From: Batkoa obscura
Lineage: Eukaryota > Entomophthoromycota > Entomophthoromycetes > Entomophthorales > Batkoaceae
Assembly: GCA_030770535.1 (NCBI GenBank)
Contig: JASVEC010000021.1
Location: forward strand, 816,001-880,000
Reading direction: 5' to 3'
DNA: 64,000 nt
Of the stretch, positions 46,432-58,251 are shown one piece after another; the stretch's first letter is position 1; the number at the start of each line of letters is the position of its first letter. Below the pieces are notes generated by a model. It saw only the letters and a list, made by a program, of their open reading frames with translations, made no database searches and was not told the DNA's origin. The translations under genes and the position numbers were made by a program.

Positions 46432-47787
46432 TTGAAATATAATAAATATATGAAACATATGATTGTATACAGTTTTCGTAATCTTAGTTTTAATATAAAC
46501 GATTACCTTAATTTAATTAAAATTATTGTTAGCGCTATAGTACATACTAGGCACTCTAATCAATTATCTCATTTAGAACTAATTGGACTTGTTTTTGATA
46601 AACACGAGCTTAAAAATATAAGAAAAGATTCCACATCTAAAATGAAAAGGGGGACACCATCTAACATAGATATATAATTATTTTATGGTAGATTAGGCAA
46701 TACGAAGTATTTGAACATAACAAAATCATGTAAGAAGTTTTTTGGTTTATTTTTCCCATTTGTTTCCAACAATGTAGGATATTTGGAGTTATGCTCAGAT
46801 AACAAGTCGCTTCTTTTATATAACATTATCCTTGAATAAGATAAAGGATATTATTCAACTAAAGCCAGCGATTAATAAGGCTAAATATAGTGATATTTCA
46901 TATATTAAAAATATCCAATTTGATCATTTAAGGTAACTAAATATTGATGAAAATGTTTGTATAAAATCAATTCATTAAAAATCAAGCTTGATAATAGGGC
47001 CAATTTACAAGGGTTGATATTGAATTAAATGAATAATGGAGTTTATAGAAATATCAAATTTGGATTATTTAGAACTTAATAAAACAAGAATAAGGTATAA
47101 AACTAAATAGTGTTTCAATTAGCCACTCTTATTCTTATTCCTCCTAATTGCTTTATTCAATATTCAATTTACTAAATTTGACTTGCCTCTTCTTATACTT
47201 AAACATGACGATAATACTAGACTACTTATTAATAAATGAGATTTACCCTAATAGAAGGAAAATTTTGATTAAAATAACAGTAGAAGGATTTAATATAAGC
47301 TATACATTTATTCGCTTTTTATAAAAATTATTTAAAAAGCTATAACAATTAACTATTTGTTGTTCTTATTTTGATACTATTTCTTTGCCATGCCTGCTGC
47401 CTGAATTAAAAACTAACATTTTTATTAATGAGTATTTAAACCTATCTGTACAAATATCAATCGATAATGTATTTAATTATAACGGCGACGAGGAGTATAA
47501 GCTAAGTAAACTTAGTGAGGTTACATTGTTACTAGCACCCAATCTTAAATACTGTGTTTGTTATATTCATTTACCAAAATTGAAGAACTATGAGGCTATT
47601 CAAGTTTTTATACTTTATTTCATTATTATGGATTTGACTATAATTAAGCTATACTGTAATAAAAGGTTTGTACCATTTTACATTAATCAGTTCACTAACT
47701 CAATCTACTATTATGATAAAACGAAGTATAAAAATAGTATATTGAGCCAATTTTTACATTGTGTTCTTGAAAAAAACAGTCAATAGT
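46432..47787 (+). pseudogene. Decayed leucine-rich-repeat (F-box/LRR-like) gene
   Basis: Several short frames on the plus strand carry LRR-like spacing: NQLSHLELIGLVFDKHEL (about 46555), NTKYLNITKSCKKFF and NNVGYLELCSD (about 46700-46800), EISNLDYLELNKTRIR (about 47045-47095), and SKLSEVTLLLAPNLKYCV then HLPKLKNYEAIQVF in a 133-codon frame from 47385. Stops and frame changes separate them and no set of GT-AG introns joins them all. It therefore looks like a dead member of a large LRR family, though an intron-rich live gene cannot be wholly excluded. No N-terminal F-box was identified. Confidence 0.5.
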
Positions 47788-48605
47788 CCTTTATCATCAA
47801 AATCAAGCTTAAAAAGCTTAAAAAAACAGACTAAAGAGCTTTTCTGCTAACATGTTGATTAAAAAGTTCATTTTTTATATCAAAATAGTCAAACGCGATC
47901 AAACTTAACTATTGCTATATATACATCAAAACTTAATTATTTGTTAGGTACAGGAATAGTAGTCAATGACATATCATAAATTATTAAAAGGCAATTATTG
48001 GTGCCAGCAATACAATTTTATTAAATCAAACTCTGGTTAGAAACAATATATAGGGCTGTTTTTTTTGGTTTCATCATTTTTCCATTTTTTAAGCGCTATT
48101 TGAGTGGAAAATTTGTTGGTAAAATTCTTAACACAAAAATACATCCTCACATAGTTATTTTTTTAGCTTCATCATTTTTTAAGCCTAAAAAGTCAAAATT
48201 GTTGTAAAAGTTTTGTATGATGATGCTTCAAAAAAGTGTTTTTTTAAAAACTGACTTTTATTTTTCAATCTATTGCATTTTATAAAACTTGTAAATTTGG
48301 TGTAGTGGTCTGTTATTTCAACGATAGTTGATTAGTACAATAAATATAATATACTCTTAAAGCTTCTATCTCAAAAATGTTTGTGGCTCTGATTTAAAGA
48401 GGCTTAGGTTTTTTTATAAACCTAGTAACATAAGCAGTCTTACAATAAAGCGAGCTTAAATTTTTAAAATAAATAACATCAAGTATATAGACATGTAGAA
48501 AATACTTTAAATAATGTGCTAAACAATTATAGTGAAAGTAGATAGTTAGAACTTAACCATGACCAAATACTTGGTTTTAAAAAATTTATTATAACAACTA
48601 ATTAT
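47788..48605. other. Intergenic, 0.8 kb
   Basis: Contains MITE copy 19 and, just after it (48160-48245), a short stretch with AGCTTCATCAT and ATGATGATGCTT arms that may be a scrap of another copy. Confidence 0.55.
48053..48148 (+). mobile_element. Miniature inverted-repeat element, copy 19
   Basis: GGGCTGTTTT start and ACATCCTC end. Core TTTAAGCGCTATTTGAGTGG. Very similar to copy 17 (shared TTTGTTGGTAAAATTCTTAA). Confidence 0.93.
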
Positions 48606-50353
48606 TTAATAAGCAGCAGCAATACCATCCTTTCTTTTATCGGTGACTGCAGTAACTAAAGTACTCTTACATTTCTCCTTCTTGAAGCTTACTTCAACAG
48701 CGTTAACAACTGACTCAGATCTTTCAGTTATAATTACGGTATGGTTGAAAACTTTTAATTTAGCAAAGGCTGCATCAGATAAAGAGTTGTTTTCTACTCT
48801 TAATGAGTTTGGCAATAATTGATGATGAAATCTTGGAGTATCAATGGCTGCATTTAATTTTAACTTTAAAGCGGTATGAAAGAAAACAGATTGTACAACA
48901 GAAGTAATAATTCTTGAACCTCCAGAAGCACCTATAGATAATAACTTATCTGAATTACTTAATATAATAGGAGTCATTGAAGATTGAGGACGCTTATAGG
49001 GCTCAACAAAATTTTCTTTAGAAGGTGGGAATCCGAAAAAATTGGAGAAACTAGGATTAGAGAAGTCATCCATCTCGTTATTAAATAAAATTCCAGTTTC
49101 CAAATCTAATAATTTTGATCCAAAATCGGTATTGATAGTACTAGTAACTGATACTGACATTCTATCTTTATCAATGATACTTACATGCGAAGTACCATGA
49201 TCTTCTTTAAATCCTTGCTCTTTAAAATCCACATAAAACTTTGGCTCTTGAGTAATATCTAATTTTTCTATCCTTTCATATTCTCTTTTAATGCCATTCT
49301 CATTTAGTATGTTTTTAATAGCTTCACCTAAATTATTGAAGTTGGGATCACCTAAATTTAATCTACCTACGTAAGCGAATTTAAATGCCTCTACCATTTT
49401 CAATACTACATCAATATCCAACTCAGGTTTATTCAAATTCTCCAATATCTTTAAAGCATGGTAAGCTACGATACCTGAAGCTGGTGGTGGTAAGAAATGA
49501 ATATCATGATTTAAGAATTTAGCTTTTAATGCGGGTACCACTTCAACTTTATATTTATCAAGATCTTCAAGCTGTAAAATACCACCATTACTTTGTACAC
49601 TTTTGACCATAGCTTCAGCAATTGGACCTTGGTAAAAAGCTTTAGAACCATGGATAGATATTTGTTCTAGAGTATTTGCAAGGCTTTTACGTTTAAGTAC
49701 TTGGCCTTCAGCTGCCAAACTGTTATCTTTGTTGACATAGGTTGAATTTAATCCAGCCATAGTACGGATATAACCTTCGTTTCTTTTTAATCTTAATTCT
49801 AGCTGCTTAGTAACTTTATAGCCATATCTAGCTAAATTAATGACTGGTTCAAGCACCCTTTTCCAACTAAGTTTACCAAATAATTGATGTGCTACTTCCA
49901 ATCCTTTAATTTCACCTGGAATACCAACAGCTAAACCACCTAACAAAGAATCATTTGCCTTTTTAAACATGGTACTATTGGATAATTTTGGTGCCATTTC
50001 TCTAAAGTTAATAAAATAACTACTATCATTAGCTAACTTTACCAGCATGAAACCACCTCCACCAATCCCACTAGCAAATGGATAAATTAATCCTTGACAT
50101 AAAGTGGTGGTGATTGAACTATCAATTGCATTACCGCCAACTTTCAGAATTTCAAGACCTAACTTTGAGCATTCGGCTGAATCAGCACTAACACCACCTT
50201 TTGTCCCATTGACTGGTATACTATGATATGGTATTGGATCTAAGAACACTTAATTTTTGTTAGTAGTTAAAACTAAAGCGATATAAATATAAAATTACGT
50301 TGTTCTCCTGATATTAAAGCAATTAGGTTTAATAAGATTATGTTAAGCTTCAT
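48606..50353 (-). CDS. GGT: Gamma-glutamyltransferase, secreted or vacuolar
   Basis: A small first exon (50353-50299: MKLNIILLNLIALISGEQ, a signal peptide) splices over a 50-base intron to 50248-48606, giving 565 residues. Without this exon the main frame lacks an ATG, which decides the start. Core motifs: GTKGGVSADSAECSKLGLEIL, GGNAIDSSI, GIGGGGFMLV, and the autoprocessing site with the nucleophile Thr in DHGTSHVSI (about residue 371), then TSTINTDFGS, PQSSMTPI and the GASGGSRI oxyanion loop. The enzyme is an N-terminal-nucleophile hydrolase that cleaves glutathione and transfers gamma-glutamyl groups, in the vacuole or outside the cell. All catalytic residues are present, so it should self-cleave into large and small subunits. 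Confidence 0.96.
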
Positions 50354-51107
50354 CCTATATTGTCTATTAAGTTCTAACATGTTCTTTTTATAGTTTTCAT
50401 TTTATCTATTGAATCGTTGATCATGATGCGGCTTAATAAGTCAGCTGTAAATTTATTCAAAACGATCATTTCCTTTTTTGTAAGCACCATTCTTTCTTAC
50501 TTGTTCAGTTAGCTTATTTTTATTACAAAGGCTTTAAACAAGAAACTATTTATAAAAAATAAAATATTTTAATGTTTATAATATAAAACAATATTTGTCC
50601 CTGTGTAATTAACTGATTGCTAATTAAAATATTAACTTCTTTTGAAACATTAGAAAGTGGGATTTGAGTCCTTTTTAATTTTAAATAATAAACCTAATCA
50701 TTTTATTTTAAAATTCGTGATTTGAAGTATGATTATACAATAAATCTTCAATTTTAAATAAGTAATGGAATTTTAAAAGAATTGTCAAAAACTTTTATAA
50801 AATTGATGGTTTATTTAATATACCTTTTATATATTAAGATGAATTGCAATTTATAAATAAACTATTATATGAAACTATTAAATAGTTTTAAATAATATCA
50901 GATAAAAATCAACAAGCATCTAAATAAATGCTAAGTTAAAACTTTAAAAGTTAAATAAAATTAAAGGTCCAAATGAGCAAAATGAACATATACCAATTTA
51001 ATCAATATGTTAAACATGCGAAAACAAGTAGATACTTTTAAAACCATATTGTGCAAAAATAGTGAATTCCCAACTTTAAATAATAGTAATTGATATTGAT
51101 ACCATAT

Positions 51108-51206
51108 GGGGATGTATTTTTGTATTTAAGAATTTTACTAACAATTTTTCCACTCAAACAGCGCTTAAAAGATGGAAAAAATAATGAAGTCCAAAAAAAC
51201 ACTACC
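51108..51206 (-). mobile_element. Miniature inverted-repeat element, copy 20
   Basis: GGGGATGTATTTTTG start and ACACTACC end, ATAT flanks. The complementary strand is open throughout. Confidence 0.95.
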
Positions 51207-51665
51207 ATATCTATTATTTCGAAAAGATGTCACTATTGACTAATACATTATCTCGCCTAACATAACTTTTATTCACAAGTATAACAATACTAACACTATA
51301 CAAAATATTTATAAATATAAATATTGCTGTAAGCACATGAAATAAATATAAATCGTAGCTAAAAACAATAGCAAAATACTTTTACTGAATAAATAATAGT
51401 TTAACTGGTAAATCAAGTAATTAAAATAAGTTTGAAGCTGTTATTCAAGAAATTTAAAAACTCAATTGTAGTTAGATTTTGATACTTTTTTAATTTAGTT
51501 CAATTGTAGATCATTCTAGTATAACAGACCATTTCGTCCATACATGTATTCCTGGAAACCTTCTACATATAAATCTAGCTCTTTACATCGAAATTTTATG
51601 TAAGAATATTTATCCGTTTTCTTACACACAACGATTCTGGATGAGTATTTGCAAAGTAAAAGAAT

Positions 51666-51719
51666 ATGCTAATATGCACTAAAATCTACTCTATGCTAAT
51701 ATGCACTAAAATCTACTCT
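51666..51719. repeat. 27-bp unit repeated twice in tandem
   Basis: Two identical consecutive copies beginning ATGCTAATATGCACT and ending CTACTCT. Confidence 0.92.
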
Positions 51720-52169
51720 AATATTAGTACTGCTATTTAATAGATTAAGCAAGAGATATTAAAAAGTTCCAGATATTATTTAATTCAATTTAATTTTTTA
51801 TTTTCTTTTACACTATAATATTTAATAAGTATTTTATTAGTATCATAAATTTAAATAATATAAATATTAGATATTAAAGCTGTTAAGAAACTTAAAAGTA
51901 AGCTAAAATATAAGCTTCTTAATCGTTTTTAGTATATACTGACGCTTCACTACATATGACAAATAATAAATTAAAAATTTGATGGTGATTATATTGTTAA
52001 ACGACATATATATAATATAATGCACTTTATAAATCAATAAAGTTTATTCCACAAAAAATGTAAACCTTCGTAATACCGACAAAAATTAAAATTAAAATTA
52101 CAATGTTTAATTCGAATCAGATCCACCCATAGAATCAACCTAAAACATGCATAAAAAGACCCTAAACAT

Positions 52170-52991
52170 TTAATCAATAGAATGGTCATCTAAGCTAGAA
52201 GCGGTATCGCTTATAGGGGAAGAAAGGGTAGCTCCAGTGAGATCTTTAATAATAGGAAAAACGATTTCATTAGATAACCTGTTTTGAGCCCACGAGGTAA
52301 GTTTTAATAGGGTAGGTAATTTAGGTTCTTTATTTAAAGCTTGAGCAGCTAAGATAGCTCCATTAAGTTCTGAAGCCATCTTTAATCTTTGAGAATAATC
52401 TAATAATTCAATATGTGGGTTATCTTCCGTTTTAAAACATAATAAAGTCATAGCTCTTTCTAACTTTTTTAATAAATGCTGATTTTCTTCTCCACGTGCT
52501 GCTAGTTCATTTTGGGAAAATTCTAAGGCTTGTTTATCTTTTCGTTCTTTGATCATCTCAATAAATTTTTGTAGTTGTAAATGAAAAAATAAATCTGGGT
52601 TGGTATCTAATATCTTTATAATTTTTAGCAAATCTATCAACTTTTTATACTCATAATTAAAAAAAGATTACCTCTGGATTAATATCGTTGGTCCTTTCAA
52701 TAGCTTCGTCAACATTCCCAGCTTGAATAGCGTTTCTTATTCTCATGCGTTCATCAATAGAGCCAAAATCGAGTTCTGATGCTATACTTGCTTCTTGAGA
52801 AAAGGATTCAGCTGCATCTCTGTATCCTTCGATTACTAAATAATCCATAATTAACCGGTTAAGATCACTAACCTTTTAATATCATTTTTATCTATGATAA
52901 AAAATTACTCTTACTTTTTAGAAACATCTACTTGGTTAATCAATTGCTTCCATTCTTCTACACTTATCTTCTTTTTTTCTAGTTCACCCAT
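52170..52991 (-). CDS. GID8: GID8/TWA1, scaffold of the GID/CTLH ubiquitin ligase
   Basis: Three exons (52991-52915, 52867-52672, 52613-52170) join in frame to 238 residues, the usual length. LisH: NDLNRLIMDYLVIEGYRDAAESF (about 27-49). CTLH: DERMRIRNAIQAGNVDEAI (about 65-90), LDTNPDLFFHLQLQKFIEMI. CRA: ALEFSQNELAARGEE through LSSPISD. Human GID8 has the same blocks ([39 protein letters not shown]). The second intron's 3' site was chosen because it restores the conserved ILDTN. GID8 bridges the substrate receptor arm to the RMD5-Fyv10 catalytic module. RMD5 is encoded at 16.2-17.7 kb. Confidence 0.95.
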
Positions 52992-53809
52992 ACTTAATTT
53001 ATGTAATTTTTACTATTTGATTGATGAAAAATGCTTTGTTGGCATCATTATTAAATTTTATTTTGTAACTTAGTAAACAAATTTTGGGTCAATCATTGAT
53101 TATTAACTTATCTCAATATTTTTACTTTTTGTAAAAATATGGTTGGTTTAAAGACTGCAAATTCATTAAAAGAAACTTTGATCGAATTCTGCAAAAGAAA
53201 AAAACGGATAGTGGAGTTAGTCTAAAATTTATCTCCAACAATATCTTTTAAAAGGATTTAAAATGCCCCCCCTATCACTTCATCATAAAAATAAATGCAA
53301 CTATTATTCTTAGTTTTATATTTTATAGTATTAAACTAACAATATTCAAAAGCCTATAATATTATATAATAATAGGATAAAATAGGCTAAATACCAAATT
53401 AACTTATAACTTTCTCCATATATGCAATTATAACTTATAATTTATTGAAAATTATGCAAAGATCCTTAATGATGGGATTTATTTAAAAGATAAATAAAAT
53501 TCTGGAAAGGAGAAGAGAAAGCTAAGAGAATTAGAAAGAAACTTTAATGCTTAATAAAAGAATTAACTGGGTTCCAGCTTCTAACATTTGAGAATGGCGC
53601 CACTATCGGAAAGGATGGCTTGAATCTGATAAAAAACAATTGAGTATAATTTGTTTTAAAATTAAATTAAAGACAAAATACATATCAAGTATGATAAATA
53701 ACACTAGCAATAAACATTACAAGGGAATAAAAATTTTATTTTACAAAAGAATGACTTTTTTTTTAAGTATAAACACTTTTAAGGTAAATTTCTAAATTTC
53801 TAGATTTTT
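52992..53809. other. Intergenic, 0.8 kb
   Basis: GID8 promoter on the left and bZIP 3' region on the right. Nothing else supported. Confidence 0.6.
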
Positions 53810-55582
53810 TTAGTGCCTCAAAAGATCTTTACCATTTACAATTTGGGGACTACCAATAACTTGCATATCGATACGAAGATAGCGTTCATCAGTAGAATAA
53901 GAGCCAGAATCTTCTCTCCATGGCGTAAGCACAGAAAACATAGTAGGTTTCTCACATAACATATCCTTGGATGATAAATCTTCTGAATTATTACCTTGAC
54001 GTGGAATAAATGAACGAATAGTAGATGCATAAAGGTAAGCTATCTTGGACTCTTGAGCAAATGGTATAAGATCTGTTATTTTATTTGGCTTTTGTTCCTG
54101 TTCCATATTATTGGCCTCAACAGGTGCTTGACATATCTCTTCCTTCTTTTTGTTTTGATAGTTACGGTTGACATAACTGAATAATTCTTGGGTATTGGTT
54201 TCTTTTTTTAATTGTTGTTGAACTGAAAATACATGACTAATGACCATATCACTAGCTCTAGTGCTTAATTCTGGGTAATGGTATTGTGGGGTACCATCTG
54301 GATGACGTACACTATAGCTTGGTTTCACTTGGGCTTTGGTAGCTAATTCACTAATAACACGTTCAGTTAAAATTGGCTCATTACTGGGTAAAGTTATACT
54401 GGAATTATAATGATTGCTCACCGTGGGGTAAGAAAATAGAACAAATGAAAAGAAAAATAACATAAAAATTACATTTACCGATTTTTGGGATGATCCTTTT
54501 TCACTTTCAAAAATTTCCATGGCATGCGTACCAGTTTCACTACCAGCATGCATATCTTCTTGTTGATGTACTTGGATCGATTGTAAACTAGGTAAATTTG
54601 TATGTGTTGGGTTACCACCAAGTGAAAGTACCATAAGTTCTAATTCTTCGATGCGTGATTTTAAATGAGCATTTTCAACATTGAGACGATTGTTTTCATT
54701 TTCAAGTTGAATCACCTGTTCACGTTTACGTTTACGAGAATTAAGTGCTGCAGCACGATTCTTTATTAAGCGTTCCTGTCTCTTTGTTAAGGCCATTTGA
54801 CGTGCATTATCCTCTGGTTGTTTAACCGGTACATAAGGGCTTTCAAGAGTGGCTTCTTGTGGTTCAAGTTTTACCATTCCATTTTTAGGTTGTGGTACTG
54901 GTACATAAATTTTAGATTCAACTGGTCCAGGTTTAGGAGCAATGATTACAGGCATTTTATTCAGAGTGGCATAAGCGTTGCGAATTGGATGGAAATCTGA
55001 TTTTGTTTTTTTCTTTTGCTTACTTTTACCGGATTCGGCTTTTCTTGTATTTTTACTGGTTGATTTTGAGGATAGCGGTTCCGAATTATTTTGAGAAGAA
55101 GGGGAGTCATTGGAGCCATGAGATTGTTGGTTAGTAGAAAAATCTTTAGCACAATAAATTTGTTGGAACATGGGCATCATCATTGAGTTTTCTAATATTG
55201 GATCCATTTTGTTAATAGGATTTACTTTACTAGAAAGCTCTGGAACTAAACCATTATTTACTGGGAAAGAGTCCACGAGACCTAATTGACAAACGCTATT
55301 CCATTCTTCTAATGTTAAAGCAGAAGTAGGTAGAAGTGTTGGTGTTGTTAAAGAATTAGATATCCAAGAGGAAGGAGAAGTACTGTTATGGTTTAATTCA
55401 GGGGAATGAGAAGCTTGATTACCAAAGTTTGTACTAAAGTCATTAACGCTATTCATATTTAATTGCGAAGAAAAGGTATTTGGAGAAGGAATAGAGTTAT
55501 TTTCAAAAGAATCTAAAAACATATCTTGATTAACAAAGGCCTCAAAGTTGTCTTCATCGGTATGGAAGCTAACTGGATTCAT
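53810..55582 (-). CDS. Membrane-tethered bZIP transcription factor (ATF6/CREB3-like layout)
   Basis: Single exon, 590 residues. Residues 1-180 are Ser/Asn/Pro-rich with acidic patches (activation-like). Basic patches at about 180-195 (SGKSKQKKKTK) may be a nuclear signal. The bZIP lies at about 262-325: basic region KNRAAALNSRKRKREQ followed by a zipper with leucines in LENENNRLNVENAHLKSRIEEL. A hydrophobic segment of about 20 residues (VIFMLFFFSFVLFSYP, about 370-388) follows and is directly succeeded by an NSS glycosylation sequon and about 200 residues of C-terminal domain. This is the order of ER-anchored factors released by proteolysis (ATF6, CREB3, plant bZIP17/28). Which family it belongs to, and whether Site-1/Site-2 proteases cut it, cannot be told. 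Yeast Hac1 has no such segment. Confidence 0.85.
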   Translation of the reverse strand: MNPVSFHTDEDNFEAFVNQDMFLDSFENNSIPSPNTFSSQLNMNSVNDFSTNFGNQASHSPELNHNSTSPSSWISNSLTTPTLLPTSALTLEEWNSVCQLGLVDSFPVNNGLVPELSSKVNPINKMDPILENSMMMPMFQQIYCAKDFSTNQQSHGSNDSPSSQNNSEPLSSKSTSKNTRKAESGKSKQKKKTKSDFHPIRNAYATLNKMPVIIAPKPGPVESKIYVPVPQPKNGMVKLEPQEATLESPYVPVKQPEDNARQMALTKRQERLIKNRAAALNSRKRKREQVIQLENENNRLNVENAHLKSRIEELELMVLSLGGNPTHTNLPSLQSIQVHQQEDMHAGSETGTHAMEIFESEKGSSQKSVNVIFMLFFFSFVLFSYPTVSNHYNSSITLPSNEPILTERVISELATKAQVKPSYSVRHPDGTPQYHYPELSTRASDMVISHVFSVQQQLKKETNTQELFSYVNRNYQNKKKEEICQAPVEANNMEQEQKPNKITDLIPFAQESKIAYLYASTIRSFIPRQGNNSEDLSSKDMLCEKPTMFSVLTPWREDSGSYSTDERYLRIDMQVIGSPQIVNGKDLLRH

Positions 55583-57258
55583 ATTTAATGAACTATTTTT
55601 TTATATAATTAAAATTTTAAAATAAATTATTAGAAAGAAATTGAGATGATTCTACTCTGTTCATTTAAATAGCATTGTTCTTTCAGACTTAAGCATTTGA
55701 CTATGTAATTCCAAATTTCCTGGGGAAATTCAAAATTTATAGAGTAACCTTAATTTCATTTCATTTATTACGCTATAAACTGAACATGAATGGCTTATTT
55801 GAGCCATTGATGAAAATGATTGGTAACTAAAAAAATTACTCGATTACTAAATATATAAATCATGTGCCCACTGACCTTAAACGCAATTTAATAAAAAAGC
55901 AGAAATAGTAAAATATTGATTGATGATTGGCTAATCTCAATTACAAGATGTTTTGCAATTAATAAAGTGGTGAAAGATAACAATATTATTGTACGTATTT
56001 ATAACCATTGAGAATAGAAGTTAATTATAGAAAGAGTGGCATAGCAAATTGTTATTAATAAATTAAATCTGATTAATTAATGATTATTATGACATTGTTT
56101 TGGATATGTTTATTAATATAAATATTATATAATACATTAAAATATCATTACTTTTTATGATTGCTATTAAATTAGGTTTAAAAATCAATTTTAGTTTATT
56201 TGGTTTCAAAGCCACTCATCTTTTTAGCTGCATAATGGTTGAATTCCTTTCAAACCTTAAATCAAACTTTAAATGAGATTCCATTTTATTTGTGCTGTTT
56301 CTAAATTTAGAAAAGTCTCTAATATTTTATAAATGTTCAATTATAAAATTTCAAAATTCAACACTAAATAGCCTAAAAAAACCAAGAACATGAAAAAATG
56401 ATATGAAAATAAGGATATTAGTTAAGAATTCAATAATATTTTATTAGTTCATTTTTGATCTGTGTGAGAAAAGTTATTCTTTTGTAATATGGAACTTTTA
56501 TTGTCAGTTTATTTTATTAATAAATAAAAATAAAAAATAAAAAATAAATAAAATAGAATATTTGTATATAAACTTATTATTTATTTCATTTCAATCTTAC
56601 TCTTTATGCTTACGTTTGAGTTTTGAACCCCTTTTTTAATGTTTTAAACAACAATCAAAATTATAAATAGAAATTCAAGAAATTGCCAAGTGTTGAATAA
56701 TATTTTAAAATTAATGAACATGAATGATCTTAAAAATCAAACTCCTGAAATTTGCTTCAACATTAAAGTATTCTACTTATAATTAAACTGAAACTATCAT
56801 TCTTTACTATTGAATTAAAATTGTTTAATATTTTATTAAAATATAGATCATAATGAAATGTTATGTGAATAGTGTGATTATTTTATATGCTAAATTTTAG
56901 ACTGATAATACCATGAAATTATAGTAAATCAGTTGATATGTCAGTAGTAATTATATTCATTTGAAATTCGCTTTTTTATATGTAATACTAATCTCAATTA
57001 AGTAGAATTGCAATTATTATCATTAAACTATTGGTAACATCGAATATTTTACAATTACTTAATTTCATTATAAAATAAAGAATATTAATATTGTTTACGC
57101 TACAAATCATAAATTGAAACAATTAATCCATCTAACAGAGTTCTATTAAGACCCTATAAGTTTTTATAAACATATGTATTATTTTGGTTTAAATATATTA
57201 GAAAAACTTGTAAAGAAATTGATTAAAGAGCTTATTAAGTTTGATTTAAATGATATAT

Positions 57259-57349
57259 GGGAATGTAGTTTTGTAAGAATTTTACTAACAATTTTTCCGC
57301 TCAAATAGCATTTAAAAGATGGAAAAAGTGAAGTCAGAAAAACATCCTC
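57259..57349 (-). mobile_element. Miniature inverted-repeat element, copy 21
   Basis: GGGAATGTAG start and ACATCCTC end, ATAT flanks. The shortest full copy at 91 bp. Confidence 0.93.
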
Positions 57350-57625
57350 ATATATTAAGTTATTTTTAATGTTTATATTAATTATAAAATTCAGTATTAG
57401 TTTTATAGATTCATTTATTTGTTATGTCCAACTATTATTTTAATCATTAAATTATGAGATTTTGTCAATATTAAAATAATAAAACGGATTTTAATATTGA
57501 CAGTTTCTTATAACTTAAACTTTAAAAAATCATATTAATAATAACTTATTATTTATACTAGTTATAATAAATTGATTGAATAGGTTGATATTTTGGGAGT
57601 CGTTTTAAACTATAATTGATCATAT

Positions 57626-57723
57626 GGGGATGTATTTTTTCGTTTAAGAATTTTGCTAATAATCTTTCCACTTAAGTAGTACTTAAAAATGGAAAAAGTA
57701 ATGAAGACAAAAAAAACATCCCC
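57626..57723 (-). mobile_element. Miniature inverted-repeat element, copy 22
   Basis: GGGGATGT and ACATCCCC ends, ATAT flanks. The core differs (TTAAGTAGTACTTAAAAATGG) and has become a more perfect palindrome. Confidence 0.95.
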
Positions 57724-57827
57724 ATATTTTTTTCTGAAAAATATGAGGCCATAGTTTAGATATAATAGTTAAGTACAATTGAAACATAATGAGCTTTTAC
57801 TTATGTGCTATAATTTTATTATAGCAT

Positions 57828-57926
57828 GAGGATGTATTTTTGTGTTTAGGGATTTTACTAATAATTTTTCCACTTAAATAACGCTTAAAAGATAGAAAAA
57901 GTGATGAGGCAAAAAAAAACATCCCC
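57828..57926 (-). mobile_element. Miniature inverted-repeat element, copy 23
   Basis: GAGGATGTATTTTTG start and ACATCCCC end. The complementary strand is open throughout. Lies 104 bases from copy 22 in the same orientation. Confidence 0.93.
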
Positions 57927-58251
57927 ATATAGTATAATTATAACTCTATAATAGTTAAAAAAGAATGTATTCTTTAAAATAAAATGTAATTATTAATATT
58001 AGTTTCTATTATTGAATCAGTGCATTGTACTAAATATTTGTAATTTATCAAATGTTATTGATGAAGATGATATACAATTAAAAATCAAAGTTGCTTTGAT
58101 TATCATTATTATCATTAAACTTAAACTTAAATGGTCAAAAACTAGCTAAATCTAATAATGATTAAACTAATAAAATATTAAAACAATTCATAAATAAATC
58201 AAAAAACTTTAAAAAAGTGCTAAATTTATTGATTCATAAAATACTTTTTGC

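Larger units (their letters stand above)
50354..52169. other. Intergenic, 1.8 kb
   Basis: AT-rich. Holds MITE copy 20 and a 27-bp tandem duplication. No gene supported. Confidence 0.6.
55583..58251. other. Intergenic, 2.7 kb
   Basis: AT-rich between two minus-strand genes. It contains MITE copies 21-23 in its right third. No gene or RNA supported. Confidence 0.6.
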
